A DNA stretch of 64,000 nucleotides from Amborella trichopoda (Eukaryota; Streptophyta; Magnoliopsida; Amborellales; Amborellaceae). The notes beneath the pieces are model-generated. The model had not been told where the DNA came from and did no database searches. It saw nothing but the letters and a program-made list of their open reading frames with translations. Position numbers and translations under genes: made by a program. Position 1 is the stretch's first letter, and the number at the start of each line of letters is the position of its first letter. Shown here piece by piece: positions 11,546 to 24,279 of this stretch. The stretch covers positions 2,556,112 to 2,620,111 of the forward strand of contig NW_006499776.1 in the NCBI RefSeq assembly GCF_000471905.2, in the 5' to 3' direction.

Positions 11546-11935
11546 GGGTGCGGGTTGTATAGAGCTTAGGCTTTAAACAATCAAATTAAAGCCAACCTTC
11601 AAATAGTGACAAGAATTGGTTTTAATATTGGAAATCTTTTTGATAGTCTTAAGATATATTTTTATATTTATTTATAAAATTTAAAGTTTAAAAAATAGTG
11701 TAGATTAACAGATTTATGAAAACTTAAAAATTTTAAAAATTGGCGGTCCAAAATTATTTTAGAAAATATATTATTTCCAGAACTTAAAATCTATTTTTTT
11801 CTTATGTTCATGCATTTTGATGTTGAGATGGTCAATTTGAAGATATTTGAGTATCAAAACAAATTATTCTAATAAAATTTTTGATGTAGACTAAAATTTG
11901 ATTGTTTAGAGCCCCGGCTCTTTATAAACTTTTCC
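11546..11935. mobile_element. MULE-type MITE, copy 1
   Basis: 390 bp, flanked by a 9-bp target duplication: TTATGGGAA at 11537-11545 and TTATGGGAG at 11936-11944. The ends are inverted and related (GGGTGCGGGTTGTATAGAGC against GGAAAAGTTTATAAAGAGC), followed by a shared TAAACAATCAAATT. The 9-bp duplication fits Mutator-like elements. It separates the left-arm promoter from its exon 1 and is absent from the right arm, so it is younger than the duplication. Confidence 0.85.
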
Positions 11936-12240
11936 TTATGGGAGAATAGTGCGAAGTTTGGGTTTCCTGTAAGCAGAAGAGGTTATTTATAGGCCCCCAA
12001 GGAGGCGCCGGAATAACGTAGGAAGTAGCTTCCATTTTCACACCATGAAGGCTCCGTTTGCGTGCGCTTGACGTTTCATTGCAGAAGAGGATATTTATAG
12101 GTCCCCAAGGAGGCGCCCGCATAATGTAGGAAGTAGGTTTTATTTTTATTTTCACACCGGGGAGGGGCTCCGTTTGCGTCAATTGGAAGTCAAAAGGTAC
12201 GAAAAACGTTTTCAAGTATGAAAAGGGTTGCAGCAAAGTA
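11936..12240 (-). promoter_or_regulatory. Inverted copy of terpene synthase promoter, duplicated core
   Basis: Reverse complement of the right-arm promoter (30.24-30.50 kb): the CTATAAATAACC TATA block, GGAGGCGCC, the TAGGAAGTAG stretch and CTCCGTTTGCG. The core occurs twice in tandem (about 11.97-12.07 and 12.09-12.19 kb), each with its own TATAAATA, where the right arm has one. Confidence 0.75.
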
Positions 12241-12890
12241 TGTTACTATCGCGGAGACCAGCCCATAGGGACCCGAGTGGTAAATAAACGTTTTCTGTTT
12301 TTTCTTTTGGACCCGCTTTCTATGCGGCCATGTCCGCATGTATAGAAATGAAATGCAGGCTTATTAATAACTCTATTTTTTAGATGGGTCTTTTTACTTA
12401 ATTTTTAAGGATAGGTAATCGTTAACATAGAGATCATAAATATGAAAAAATTAATAAATTTTAAAATCTAAAAATAATAATTCTAGTAAGAAAATATTTG
12501 CATATGCTTTTGTTATTTTAAGTATGTAAATAAACAATTGGAAGAAACTAGGTGCCAATTTTTTTTTATTTTTTTAGATAATTCAGTGGGGATGACGAGC
12601 CCCTTCTCGTTTTTGAAATCGTTAGTGGCTTTTTAATATATTAGGTGAAAATGAAAACCTAGACCTTAGCTGGAGCACAAATGATGCTACCACCACGACA
12701 ACCTCATTCTCTCAAAAATGTTTTCAAGTATGAAAAGGAGTTGGGAGAAAGGTATGTTACCATTGTGGAAACTAACCCTGATAGGGACAAGAGTGCGACA
12801 TAAATATTTTCTTTTTTTCTTTTTGGGTAAGTAGGCTTAAATTTTGGTAGGGTAAGTTAAAACATACACAAGATGTGTACACCTATGAGA
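12241..12890. repeat. Left-arm upstream sequence with a further promoter-flank copy
   Basis: 12.24-12.55 kb corresponds inverted to 29.95-30.24 kb and in direct orientation to 34.68-34.93 kb. At about 12.72-12.83 kb the TTTTCAAGTATGAAAAGG to GATAGGGAC segment appears a second time. No coding sequence seen. Confidence 0.55.
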
Positions 12891-12924
12891 GACGAGCATA
12901 AATGCTTGTTGTGTCTAGGGTTGG

Positions 12925-13200
12925 CAACAAGCTAGGCCAACCTTAACCCTCTCAGGCTGGGTCCTGTTAAGGCTAGGCCAGGCTAGACCAAATAAAATCA
13001 AATAATAAAAAGATAAAACACAAAAAAGAGGGGCTAGTCATGCCGAACTAGGCTGGCCATCGCCCATCCCCAAGCCCGCCTCACCCCTACACTCAGACCA
13101 CAGTGGCCCAACCCTATTTTGGATATGCCATCGTGGCTCATTTTGTGGTCCGGACCTAAATTTTTAGGGTCAGCCTAACCAGGTTGGGTGCCTCTGACCA
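12925..13200. mobile_element. GGCC-rich MITE (hAT-like)
   Basis: Starts with TAGGGTTGGCAACAAGC, the same end as the element at 15677, and carries GGCCAGGC-type words and an AT-rich centre. The right end near 13.2 kb is not resolved. Confidence 0.5.
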
Positions 13201-13207
13201 TTGCTTC

Positions 13208-13325
13208 CCTTAACTAGATTCAAATTCCAAACAATTGGGTGCCACGACAATGTCTTATTTGACATTCTCTTAACTAGGTCCAAAGTCCAAACGGTTGGGT
13301 GCCAAGACAGTGTCTTATATGACAT
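13208..13325. repeat. Tandem duplication of about 62 bp
   Basis: Two copies of a unit with CTTAACTAG, TCCAAA, TTGGGTGCC and TGTCTTAT, one after the other. Confidence 0.7.
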
Positions 13326-14009
13326 ACGCATGATGTGCGTATTACTCTTTTTTTTGAATAATTCAGTAAGAAAGATACGTTTTTTCAAAGCTTTTTGAAG
13401 GTATTAGTGGGATAGTGTTAATGGTGGGAATAAAAATCTGATCAATAGGGTACAGGGTGCTACCCCCACAACCCAATCCCCTTTTCCAACATCCGTGTAA
13501 CTTTTCATCTCGATTTCCTTTTTCGGGAAAGTTATAGGACCAAAAAAAAAAATATGTAATTTCTCGGACGAATGACATGCGAGAGACCCACCGATGGATG
13601 GATGGAGGACTTGAAATGTGTTGAAAAGTCACAAGGAATTTCCATGAAGATTGGATCGGAAACAAACAACCTTGCGAAAGTGAATCCATGATTTGAAAGA
13701 GAAAGGGCAACGTGGCATTCCTGTTCACCATTTACCAAGCACCATGTTATGGGATTTGCAGGGCTGCAAATTTTTTGAATATTGCTTACTTAATTCACAT
13801 TGTGACAAACGTTAGAAAAATAATGAGCTGATTTTTGGAAACACTAGATATTGTCACATGGAGACTCCTTGAAATGGGTAGTCCATTGAAGTGCACCAAT
13901 TGATTTGGAACTAGGGTGGGAATTTTGAGGCTGAGGCCATACAAATCCCCTATTTTAATGTTTGGGAGCATTAGTCAATTTGTGGACCACTTCTAAAAAG
14001 CTTTTCCAG

Positions 14010-14335
14010 GTCTTGCTGGCTTTGAAGGAGTGGTGAGAGATTGGAATGGATCTATAGTCTTTTCTTATGCAGGTCCACTGGGAGACCAAACTATAAATGG
14101 TGTAGAATTATTGGCTCTCTTCTATAATTTAAAATTATGTGGTAAGAAATTTAGGGTCTTATTGGAAACTTCGGTCCATCTTGTTACAATTTTGGGATAT
14201 GTTTAGACCTTTTCTTTTCTCCTTTGTGCATGTCTTCTGTGAGGCCAATGTTTTAGTAGACTTCCTTGCTAAAGAAGGAACTTCTTTAATTGAGAATGTC
14301 TTCTCAGATTTTGTAATTTCTTTTAATCGTTGATT
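14010..14335 (+). pseudogene. LINE RNase H domain remnant
   Basis: The frame from about 14018 reads AGFEGVVRDWNGSIVFSYA, then GPLGDQTINGVELLALFY, then a second frame with EANVLVDFLAKEG. This is the order of the RNase H domain found at the C-terminus of plant L1-type LINEs (GGVVRD, AELxAL, N..AD.LA). The upstream DGA(S) strand is degraded and a frameshift lies between the halves. No reverse transcriptase is visible nearby. Confidence 0.75.
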
Positions 14336-14742
14336 AATAAAGTTATGAATTTCTATAAAATAAAATTAAAATAAAAATAAATTTCTATTAAGAAAAAAAT
14401 AATTTAAAGGGTTAAAACTCCTGACAATATTATTTTTTCATTAAAAGAGTCAAATGATCTCAATTAATATTTAAAGGTTATATTTTCTTTGATATTTTAC
14501 TTTGGTATTTTTTAACAAGAAGTTTTAATAATAACCAAATTGCTCTTGTTTAGGATTTGGAAGGAGGAATAATCTGGCCTATTTCAATAATTTGAACCCC
14601 AAAAGACCCTAAAAAAATGACAAAGATATCCTTGTTTGTTTGGGATTACAAATAAGGGATACACTCTTTAGGATTCGTAGTGATGAACAACTAAGGACAT
14701 TTTATCATTTAGCACCTAAATGCCTTGCATGAGTAACATAAA

Positions 14743-15136
14743 GGAAAAAGTTGATATAAGGGTGAGGCTCTAAACAATTAAATTAGGATGCAACTCAAAA
14801 AATTCATTAGAAAACTTGTTTTGATTTCCAAATATCATCAAATTGATCATCTTGTCTTCAAGATACATGGACATGAGAAAAAAATGGATTTCACGTTCTG
14901 GAAATAATGCATCTTGTAATACATTTTTTTACCATCAATTTTCAAGATTTTCAAGTTTTCATGGATTTGCTCGATCTACACTATTTTTGAAGATTTAGAT
15001 TTTATAATTTGAGATGAAAATACATTTAAAGACTATCGCAAACATTTCTAGTATTGAGATCACATCTCTCGACACTATTTGAATGTGCACTTTCCTTTGA
15101 TTGTTTAAATCCTCGGCTCTATACAAACCGTACCCT
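14743..15136. mobile_element. MULE-type MITE, copy 2
   Basis: 394 bp, starting GGAAAAAGTTGATATAAGG and ending CCGTACCC (GGGTACGG inverted). Flanked by TAACATAAA (14734-14742) and TAACACAAA (15137-15145), an 8/9 match. Same internal blocks as copies 1 and 4, including the CTAAACAATTAAATT end. Confidence 0.85.
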
Positions 15137-15469
15137 AACACAAATCTCTAGTTATTCATAATTAATAATCCTGAACAATGTGTTCCTTGTTTGTAATCCT
15201 AAACAAATTACAATTTGTAAATTTATTAAATTTCTTTTTGAGGAGGTATATAAGTCAAATTATTATTATTATTATTTCAAAAAAATTAACCCCACAAATT
15301 TGAATTAAGATCCTAAAATAATATTTTCCCCTATGGAAAGATAGATTATAAAATATTTTCTATATCCTATAAAATAGAAATTTGTTAATTAATTATTCAG
15401 TTCTCGTAAACTTATGGCCAATATTACGTATCATATTGAAAGCTTAGATGGCAAGTATGGTGTATTAGA

Positions 15470-15676
15470 AAACCATAGACATTGACTCTCACGATGAACA
15501 TTATGGATTAGATGACGACGAACCATTGCCATGGTAAGTTAATCACCACCGTCCATATTCAGATTGGACGATAGATGGCCCCTCAGACAACTTACTTCAT
15601 AGGAAACTTGAACACTACGGAGCTTCCCAGTGTAAAAGTTCCATTATTTGTTGGAGGCACATAATATTACGGTCTC
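15470..15676. repeat. Left-arm end segment of the inverted duplication
   Basis: Reverse complement of about 29.58-29.79 kb: the blocks GACTCTCACGATGAACATTA, CCATGGTAAGTTAATC, and CTTCCCAGTGTAAAAGTTCC all recur inverted. This is the innermost non-MITE sequence of the left arm. Confidence 0.75.
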
Positions 15677-15917
15677 TAGGGTTGGCGATGGGCTGGGCCA
15701 GGGCTGGGTTAACCCTGGCCCTGGCCCAATCAAGGCTGGCTTAATAAAATTTAAAAAACAAAACCTAAAATATAAAGAAATAAAGGTTGGGCTGGGCCGA
15801 CCTTGTTTTGGCCTTGGCACTGGCTGGCCTATCTAGGCTCTCAGGCCACATTTTGTAGCCTAGGCTTTGGCTTTTTAGGGCCTAACAGAGCCGGGCCCTA
15901 GGCCAATTTCCATCCCT
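15677..15917. mobile_element. GGCC-rich hAT MITE at the inner arm boundary
   Basis: 241 bp, starting TAGGGTTGGCGATGGGC and ending in CATCCCT, with 8-bp flanks ACGGTCTC (15669-15676) and ACTGTCTC (15918-15925), 7/8 identical, as expected for hAT. The same insertion is in the right arm at 29.37-29.58 kb but lacks its far end there. Confidence 0.75.
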
Positions 15918-15925
15918 ACTGTCTC

Positions 15926-17740
15926 ACGAGCGAGACATACAGGAAATTTGGGTGAGGGGTACAAAGGACTACCGGGGCACACCACATATCATACTACCTA
16001 TTTTAATCCCAGAGTTCAATCTAGGAGTATTTTTTGGGGATATAACTTCCTCAAACCATTTGCTGTCGTAATAAAAATAACTTCCAAATTACATTCCTTG
16101 TGGACTAGAAAAAGCATAATACCTCAAGACTGAATAGAAATTGTACATTTTTTTGAAGGGTGAGAACTAAAAATTCAAATTTTTTATTTTGATTATAATC
16201 GTATAGTGATTTTTAGATGGGTTCCCAAATCTAGGATCAAAAACATATTCCCAAATTTTGTTATTAGGGAATAAATGTACACTCTTGCTCCGGTAGGAGC
16301 TTTGAATAGGTGCTGTAGAAGAGGATGTGCTACAACATAACGTACTTGCATGTCATGCGAGACCAAGAAGAAAAGTTAAAAGATTCAATGCCCCCATATT
16401 ACCCCCTCCGGGGAAACCTGATAAAGATGAAAAAGTTGGGCACTATGAACTTCCATAGGGTTAAAATGAACCTTTTTATCTCGTTTTGGGTTGGGGATAT
16501 GGGTTGTTGTCTTAGGCGAACCACCCTAAGAAGGGTGGCCCACTTCGAAAGGCAGCCATCTCGGTGTAGGGCTTGAACTTTGACTAGGGTGTGAGAGACA
16601 AGGACATGTCATGTGGCAGGGTAATTCACTGTTAAGTTCTCGAAGCCGTAAATGAAAAAAGCATGTCTGACAAAAGAATGGTACAAGGATTTATGACTTC
16701 CAGGTCATCATCATACTTGGTTTGGAAATCACTCTGGCCTTATTTCCCTTTCTAATAATGTCTAGGTTGGGAGAATCTAGCAAATTTATCATCCCAACAT
16801 CGTTGACGTTTAGGATTTTTTGAATCATCGGTTAGGATTGCTCATGTCACAATACGTCTTTTTGTCTACAAAACGTTTTTGGCTTAAATTTGAGTGTCAC
16901 ACCTCCTAATTGGGGCACACCTAGCAAAAAAATAAAATATACTTTTTTATAAAATAAATAATCAAAATTTGTCAAGAAGTTTCAGGGGTATTTTGATAAC
17001 TTTTTAAAATGGAAAATATTTTTTATTATTTTTATCATTTTCAATCATAATTATAGCATGATTCATAAAATAAAGATTAAAAGTAAAATACTTTAAACTG
17101 TCAAATCAAGATCTGATGCTCAAAAAGCCTGCTTATGACATGGTGTCTCAAGCCATCTTAGCCATCTACTAAGATGTGACGACTGCAACCCGAGAGGCCA
17201 CATATACTATATAGGTGAGTTGAGTCACATGGAAAACTTTTCCATATTTTTTTGTACTTTTATTGTTTATTTATTTATTTTAATCTACTAGAGCATTTTT
17301 TAACTGGGCCATTATTTTATGCTAGAATTTGGGCTTCAAAAGGTTGGTGGTAGTAATGTCCATTTACAAAACGCTGGTTGCTTGTAAATTAACAGATTAT
17401 GACCGACTTTGACCTGGAGTAAAAAAATGCTGCAATACTATGGATTGGTTCATATGAAATTAATCTCTGGAAATTTTTTTCACATGAAAATATAGGCTAC
17501 ATGTATTTTGTTCATACATTTTAGAGAAAATTAGGTAAATATCCGTTTTAATTTATGTTATTATCAAAATACTAAATATTTTCGGTTATTACTCGCATGT
17601 CTGTTTTTTTCACTTCAAAATGTTTTTTTTTTTTAAAAAGACGAAAGTACCATTTTTTTATTTTTGAAAATCTGAAATGGGCATGATTTTGGGTTTTAAA
17701 TCACCGAAAATAGCCCCGATAGCTTAAACACTTATGTTCT
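15926..17740. other. Anonymous AT-rich spacer
   Basis: No gene recognised. 16.89-17.24 kb resembles the second half of the 511-bp element at 28800 (the CAGGGGTATTTTG block and a preceding GGGGCACACC), so it is probably an old fragment of that family. Confidence 0.4.
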
Positions 17741-17751
17741 CTACTCTCATG

Positions 17752-17845
17752 CTCTGTGTATGCTCTGTGCGTCTCAAAAAAGCTTTGTGTATGCTCTGTG
17801 CGTCTCAAAAAAGCTTTGTGTATGCTCTGTGCGTATCAAAAAAGA
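17752..17845. repeat. Tandem repeat, about 33-bp unit, three copies
   Basis: The unit contains TATGCTCTGTGCGTCTCAAA and AAAGCTTTGTG, repeated three times with almost no change. Confidence 0.85.
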
Positions 17846-17849
17846 CTCT

Positions 17850-19005
17850 CTCACAAATAACCTAACTCTATAGATTTGGAATATATTAGAACCTCAGGAT
17901 TTTTTACGAATTTTGACGGCATTTCTTGGATTTTGAAGGCATTTCACAGATTTTTTATCTATAGTGAAGGTATATATAAAATGATTTGTGGGTCAATTTT
18001 AGAAATTTAGATTGTATCAGATTTTGATTTAGGGTTTATACTCAAGCACACTAGTTGTTTATTATGAATTTTATTTAATTTTAGTTAATTTGTGGGTCGA
18101 TTTTGATTGTATAAGATTTTAGAAATTTGGGGTTTTAAGAATTAGAAATTTGGGCTTTTTTTAGAACTCAAAATTTATACACAAGGTTGTATTGAGTTGA
18201 TTACCTTTTTTTAGTATCTGTGAGGAAATTCACAGAACTCTAATTGATCATGTATGTGAGGTAACACATTTGCATAAATTGTTGATGTATTGCTTTGTTT
18301 TGAATGCTGGGTAGATTTTACATTATATTAGATTGTATGTTAACTTTGATACTCTTAGATAGTTTTAAGTACATATTTGTGATAGATTTAGTGATATCTT
18401 AAGAAAGGGTTGATTTTTCTTGATGACAGATTGGGTAGCTTGAAAATGAAAATTTGTATATTATTTATTCATGTATTGAACAATTTGCAAATGCTTGTGA
18501 TTTTAGGAGTATATAGGACATAAATAACTTTATGCTTCAATATTTTTTATAGAATAATTTGTGACTAGATTTATTTGAGAGCTAGTTCGATACGTAAATT
18601 TGTGATCACCTATTTGGAGGTTTAATATGTGACTTAGCATTGTTTCAATGATTCTATATGCAAATGCGTGATGAGTTCTTGGTATCTCGATATTCATTCC
18701 TTTGTATTATCGTGTTCTTTTCCTTGATTAGTGCTTTTTATTGTAATGGTTAATGGTAAAAAGAGGAAAATGATGATAAGCCAAGTATGAGACTTCTATT
18801 AGAACCTATAGGTTAAGTTGAAAAGCTCCATAACACTAGGTTATGGTCTAAAACTGACCATCTTTTCTGTTTATAATAGCATGTCGTTATTGTTTATCAG
18901 TTATTCAGTTAAGTTTTGCATATGTAACCTTATGATTAACATGGTGATCACATGGGGTTCCAGTGATTATGACTCATATCCATCCAAAAGGGGGATATTT
19001 AAGAG
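17850..19005. other. AT-rich stretch upstream of the PMD pseudogene
   Basis: No confident coding sequence. It may hold the degraded 5' part or promoter of the plant-mobile-domain pseudogene, but I see no motif that proves it. Confidence 0.3.
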
Positions 19006-21879
19006 ATCTTGAGGGCCCTAGTTTGCTACAATTGCATACAGATCATTCATCCTATTATATTCAAGAAGGATAAGGATATGCATATATTCATCTTCTCTTT
19101 CCATTGGTTCGTTATTTTTTAATAAATTGCAGTATGTTTAAACATTATATGGAAAGTACATGTCTATGTAGTGTGATTCATATGTTGTCTATTTGTTGTA
19201 TTTCAGAAAAAATAAGAAATAAGAATCGATGAAAACACACATCAATTATTGGTATATAACCAATGAGCAAGTTCAATTAGTAAATGCGTTTGGGTTGGGT
19301 GCTCTATTTATTATTTAGCCAGGTCGAATAGATTATCCTTGGTCACAGCCAATGCAAAGAGGTGGCGTTCTGAGACCAATTCTTTTCATTACAATATTCA
19401 AATTGGTGACATGACAGCTGCATTATTTGATGCTTACGAGACATTGAGACTCGTTATGGATGGCGACCCTGTTACATGTCATCCAATTAGTGACCTCCAA
19501 GAGTTTATAGAAGACAATTTGGGTGAAGTCCCCACTAGAGGCAACTTGGCAGTCATCAAGCATTCATGGTTGAAGGCCAAATTTCATCAATTGCCACCCG
19601 ATGCAACCCCTGTGCAAGTTCTTAAGTATACACGTGCCTACCTGCTCTTCCTCATCAGCGTCACCATTTTCTCAGATTCATTGCAGGTAACAGTGCCAAT
19701 GAAGTATTAACAATTATTTGAGCATATTGAGGAAGCCAACATATATAGTTGGGGTGTTGCAGCCCTCGCATATCTGTATTGTTCCCTTGGAAAGGATTGT
19801 ACTTTCAAGCGAAGATATTTTTGTGGTTCAGTTACTCTTATGCAGGTAAATCATATTTTCATATCTTACTTAAACATAATAGTTTAGACTACTTTCTAAA
19901 AATAAATATAGTTTATCATGTCTTGATATAATACAATGTTGGTCTTATGAGCATATTATGCATATGAGGGCCATACCACGTAACATCTCTCCAAATATGG
20001 CTAGAGCAAAAAGATGGAAGCCACCAAAGAACTATTATGGAAATCTACATAACCTAATGCCTCCAATTAGATAAGAATTGGATAACCTCCAACCTAAAGA
20101 TGTTAGTGTTAACTTTGATATTATAAGATTTATTATGGATTGATTTTGATTATTTTTAAGTATTTATAGTTATTTGTTGACTAATTGTCGTATGTGATAT
20201 TTCATATCATATGACAGGTAATATGGAATCCCTACTTCAAGCCTAATGATGTCATTTCATATGATAGGCGGAAGGCATTCGAAACAACAATGTGCATAAC
20301 GACCTTGATATTTGACGATATTGCCGAGCCATATATGCCGGAACGTGTGTGTCGGTAGTTTGAAGCAAACATGGCATATCAATAAATCCCATCTATTTTG
20401 GTAAGAGGTCTAGTAGACAAGGTGGACAACGAGATTTGAGAAATATTAATTCAGACAAAATCCATCATTGGTTGACTCGATATGAGCTCATGATGCTAGT
20501 TGAAATGTTGGTATTGACTTGAAAATTGTTTTAATTTTATACTTACCTATTAGTCCTATGAAATTGTTTTAATATTATATTTACGTATCTTGTTTTTGCA
20601 AGTTAGTGGAGTTCAGACTAGTACAACCTTGTTAGCAGCGGCACTTGGTTTGCGACAAAAGTGGTATTTTGAAGTTTTTAATCGTGTTTACAAGGCATTG
20701 AAATTCTTTCTAAGTTTATGCCTGTGGACTTAGATGAAATAGAAGCCAGGATGACAAATGTTCAACGTCAAGGAAATGATGAAGAGGAGCATGACGAGCC
20801 CAGAAGTGGTGTAGTAAGTGAAAGTAGTCATGCTGCAGAAGGCATGGCTGTCACACGCTCCATGTCCCCATACCGTACATGCGGAAAGCGACAGAGTACG
20901 GGATCAAGACGTGAGGTAGCGAACATCACTCAAGTGAGAGTGGCTCAACGCTTATAAAACAGGGGGAATTAAGAGCAAACCACGAAATAGAATTAAAAAT
21001 ATATTCACCAAGACAGATATTTTAAGCAAAAGCAAAGTCATGTCCATACACAACCATTTCTTCAAAATTTATTTACAAATAGTTCAAGGCACTAATGGCC
21101 CACAAAATACAAGGTAAACATCAACGAACAGCTAAGTGGCACCACCACTAACCACCTACTAAAGGAAGCTTCGAAAATCCCTTCATTACTCCAAGCTTTA
21201 TGCATCCCAACGCACCGATCAGCTGCCCTCTCATCCGGCTGTCAGAAGCTATCACTATACAAGGATGAAAAATAAGGAAGGGAATGAGCTAACAGCCCAG
21301 TAATTAGATCTACCCCATTAACACATGTAAAAAGAGAATCTTCACTATCCGTTCCTTTCAGTACTTTAGCAGTATAAGAATAAATGCAGTCCAATTATCA
21401 GAAACATGCAGTGCCTAAATATCAGTCATTCCATGTGTAATAGAACAGTAAGGTTGACAGATCATAATTCTACACAATATAAACTAAATGAGCCTACTCC
21501 TGAAGTAGAAGTTCCATTGCTCAGGTCAAGCCAATCCTGTAGCTAGAAACCTCTACCCTCATTCAGGAGGGAAGACAATGACAAGTGGGTGACCCACTTT
21601 GTACTCCCCTCACAAAGCGCTTTGGGGCTTTTGATAAGTGGTGGCCTTGCAAGACACGACCCTCTCCTTGTGCCCTTCTGGCGAGAGGGCGTTACACTAC
21701 CATTGGGTGATCCAATGCGTAGTGCCCATAACCTTTGGGGGGAGCTACCCATCATGTTACTCAGTTTCACCTCCTGACCACTATTATCATGGGTGCTCCA
21801 TTGCGTAGCGGTCAGTGTCACAGTATAACAATAGCATAGTTTTTCTCAGTGTGATAGTACCAACTACTAATGGGTGTCC

Positions 21880-22140
21880 CATTGCGTAGTGGTCAGTATT
21901 TGCATATATCACAATATAGTAATATCACAGTATCAGTATCATAGTATCACAATATCAATGTCACAGTCTCACAATATCAGTATTCACATTTTCACAGTAT
22001 CAGCATTCACAGTATAACAATATCAATATTATAGGATCACAATATCAGTATTATAGTTTCATAGTATCAATATTCACAGTATCACAATATCAGTATTACA
22101 GTGTCACAATATTAGTGTCACAGTTTCACATTTCTTACAA
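21880..22140. repeat. Degenerate short tandem repeat CACARTATCAGTATT
   Basis: Many imperfect repeats of TCACAATATCAGTATT-like words within solo LTR X1. The same position in X2 (40.34-40.61 kb) holds a different array. Confidence 0.75.
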
Positions 22141-23329
22141 CTTAAGGCAATGACGTCCTATCATAAACAGGGATGTAACTTCCGATCTGTTCAGAATTCG
22201 AAGGTAGTTCTAAAGCAAATTTTACAATAGACATGCATATCTTTCAAATGGAGGTGGCTTGAAAATGTTTGGACCCCTTTTGACTATTCAAAAGCTCAGT
22301 AGAGTGGAGGCATACCATCTGAAACTTGCTGTACAGTTGAGGCAGTGGCATGTCCTACCTAGTATACTTATAACTCTCAATCCATAAAGTATTTTAAAAT
22401 GGTTTCAAGACCAGAGTTCAAGTAAAACTACATATCCTTCTAACAGGAGCAGTTTGAACGTATTTGGACTCCATTTGGTCATTCAAAAGTTCGTAACAAC
22501 AAGGTAACAATTCTGAAAGTCGAGTGGACTCAGTCAACAGTGACCTATCCTCACAAATTTATACGTAACTTTCAATCTAGAAAGAATCTCGAAATAAATT
22601 CAATATGCAACTTTAAACACACACATAGATCTTTCAAATGGTTATAGTTTAAAGGTAGATGGGTCTCATTTGGTTAATCAAAACCCATGACAATAGTGGC
22701 AATAGTTAGAAATTTCAATGAGCTATGCTAACAGTGACATACCTACACATTTCGAGGCAAAACTTCTCATTTACGAGGACTTTGAATATTATTTAAACAT
22801 GAAAATTTTAGTAGACTCACATATCTTTCTAATGGCAGTAATTTGAAGTTATTTGGATATCATTTGGCTGTTAAAAATCTTATTATAAAATCATGAATGT
22901 TTCAAAAAATTTCACAGTGTTACTGGGCATGCTTCAAAAGGATACCGAACCACTTTCAATTCATAGTAGACATCATCTTGCAATCTTTTCCATTTTACTT
23001 TAGGCATACATAGACACTTTTCTACAGATTTTTGTGGGCAATAGGCTCATTCTCAACATTAAAACCTCTCATACAACAGAGGCATCAGTTCAGTAAAATA
23101 ATATTTGTAAGTATTTAATTTCATGCCTCTACGAACTTGGTGCAATGGTGGTCGATCCACTTACCTGATGTGCAATGTTGCCTCCAAAGCTCCCTCTCAC
23201 GGTCCACTTCAAGCTTCTTACAATGGTTCGTCAATGGAGTCACAATGGGCTCTAAGTGTTGGGCACTGAGAGAGAGAGAGAGACAGTGAGGGGAAGAGAA
23301 AGCTTAAGTATTCCCAGTGGGTAGGTGGT

Positions 23330-23670
23330 TAACACTGTGGCTGATCATGCACGGTTCTGGCGTGCACAGCACTAACACGTACGGTACTGACAAGCACGTC
23401 TCTGACACACACAGCGGTGGTACAACTCACCCTCACTGCTACGTGCTCTTGCTACAGTGCGCACTTTCTCTACCGCGTGCATTCTCATTGCTGCACGCAC
23501 TTTCACTACCGTACGCACTTTCACTGCCATCTCATTCTCACTTCCGCACGCTCTCACTGCTGCGCGCACTATCACTGCCGCTCGCTCTCACTGTCGTGCG
23601 CTCTCTCACTGCCACGCACTCTTGCTGCCATGAGCAGTTTTACTGTCATGCACTCTTAGTCCAAGAAATC
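23330..23670. repeat. Tandem array CACTGCCGTGCGCACTTT in LTR X1
   Basis: Units of about 24-28 bp built on TCACTGCCGCACGCACTTTC. The reverse complement resembles the array at 61.27-61.49 kb (GCACGACAGTGAGAGGCGCG) in the Tat-like 3' UTR. Confidence 0.75.
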
Positions 23671-24279
23671 TTGGTCCTTACATTGGCCCCGTACACACAG
23701 CTTATGATTGAGGAGACTAGAAGGCATAATACCCAAAAGAAGTAGTATCCGCCCAAGAGAAGGCGTTGGCTCCTAATCTTGAGTGTATTGAGTGTTTTGT
23801 ATAGTTTTGTACTTTCAAGTATATGCCACAGATTTGCCATTTCCTACAAATGCATGTCTAAGGAGTTAAATCGACAACGTACTTCTTCCCTGCATAGTGG
23901 ATCTCAAACTGTGTATCCATGGCAGATATAATTGTGTATGAAAATCGTGCCCTCATCTTTCGCAAGTCGAGCAATTCTTGGGCTTTCAGAACTAGCACAC
24001 CGCTCCAACTATTAGCTAACTCCCTCTTCTCTTTAAACCTGCTCATCAACTGTACCCTTAATTCTTCTCACATTGAAATGATCGGCTCCACCCGATCAGA
24101 TAAAATCCATGTATTGAATGACTCGGCTATGTTAGAGGGTATGTGAGAGGGGATATTCTCTTAGAATGAGAAAGGGTGAAAATTTCGGCAATGAGAGGTA
24201 AGGGTTTGGGAAATTACCAAAAATCAACTCGTTGGGTTTAGAGCTTCCACGCATCAGAGCACAACAATATTTTGATCAT

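Larger units (their letters stand above)
20849..23682. mobile_element. Solo LTR of a Gypsy family (X1), 2.8 kb
   Basis: It starts TGTCACACGC and ends GGTCCTTACA, with ATGGC (20844-20848) and TTGGC (23683-23687) on its flanks, a 5-bp duplication with one mismatch. The first two thirds match the solo LTR at 39310-42445 (for example GGCGAGAGGGCGTTACACTA at about 21.68 and 40.21 kb). After a GA run at about 23.27 kb the two copies diverge into unrelated tandem arrays. The insertion point is confirmed by the uninterrupted PMD frame obtained across it. No internal region or second LTR is present. Confidence 0.85.
19008..23757 (+). pseudogene. Plant mobile domain (MAIN/PP7L-like) pseudogene
   Basis: The order of motifs is that of the plant mobile domain: GPSLLQLHTDHSS (about 19.01 kb), RWRSETNSFH then GDMTAALFDA (19.35 kb), YTRAYLLFLI then FSDS, then YSWGVAALAYLY (19.75 kb), WSYEH (19.94 kb), VIWNPYFKPND and EPYMPERVCR (20.22-20.36 kb). 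Introns with GT..AG ends are visible, for example the donor after ATGCAG at about 19.85 kb and the acceptor before 20219. It is dead: TAA in KY-stop-QLFEH (19708), TAA in PPIR-stop-ELDNL, TAG in VCR-stop-F where the family has Gln. A solo LTR (20849-23682) splits the last exon; skipping it and one target-site copy rejoins an open frame ending TRRHNTQKK-stop at about 23745. Such domains occur in both host genes and captured transposon genes; which this was cannot be told. Confidence 0.85.
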
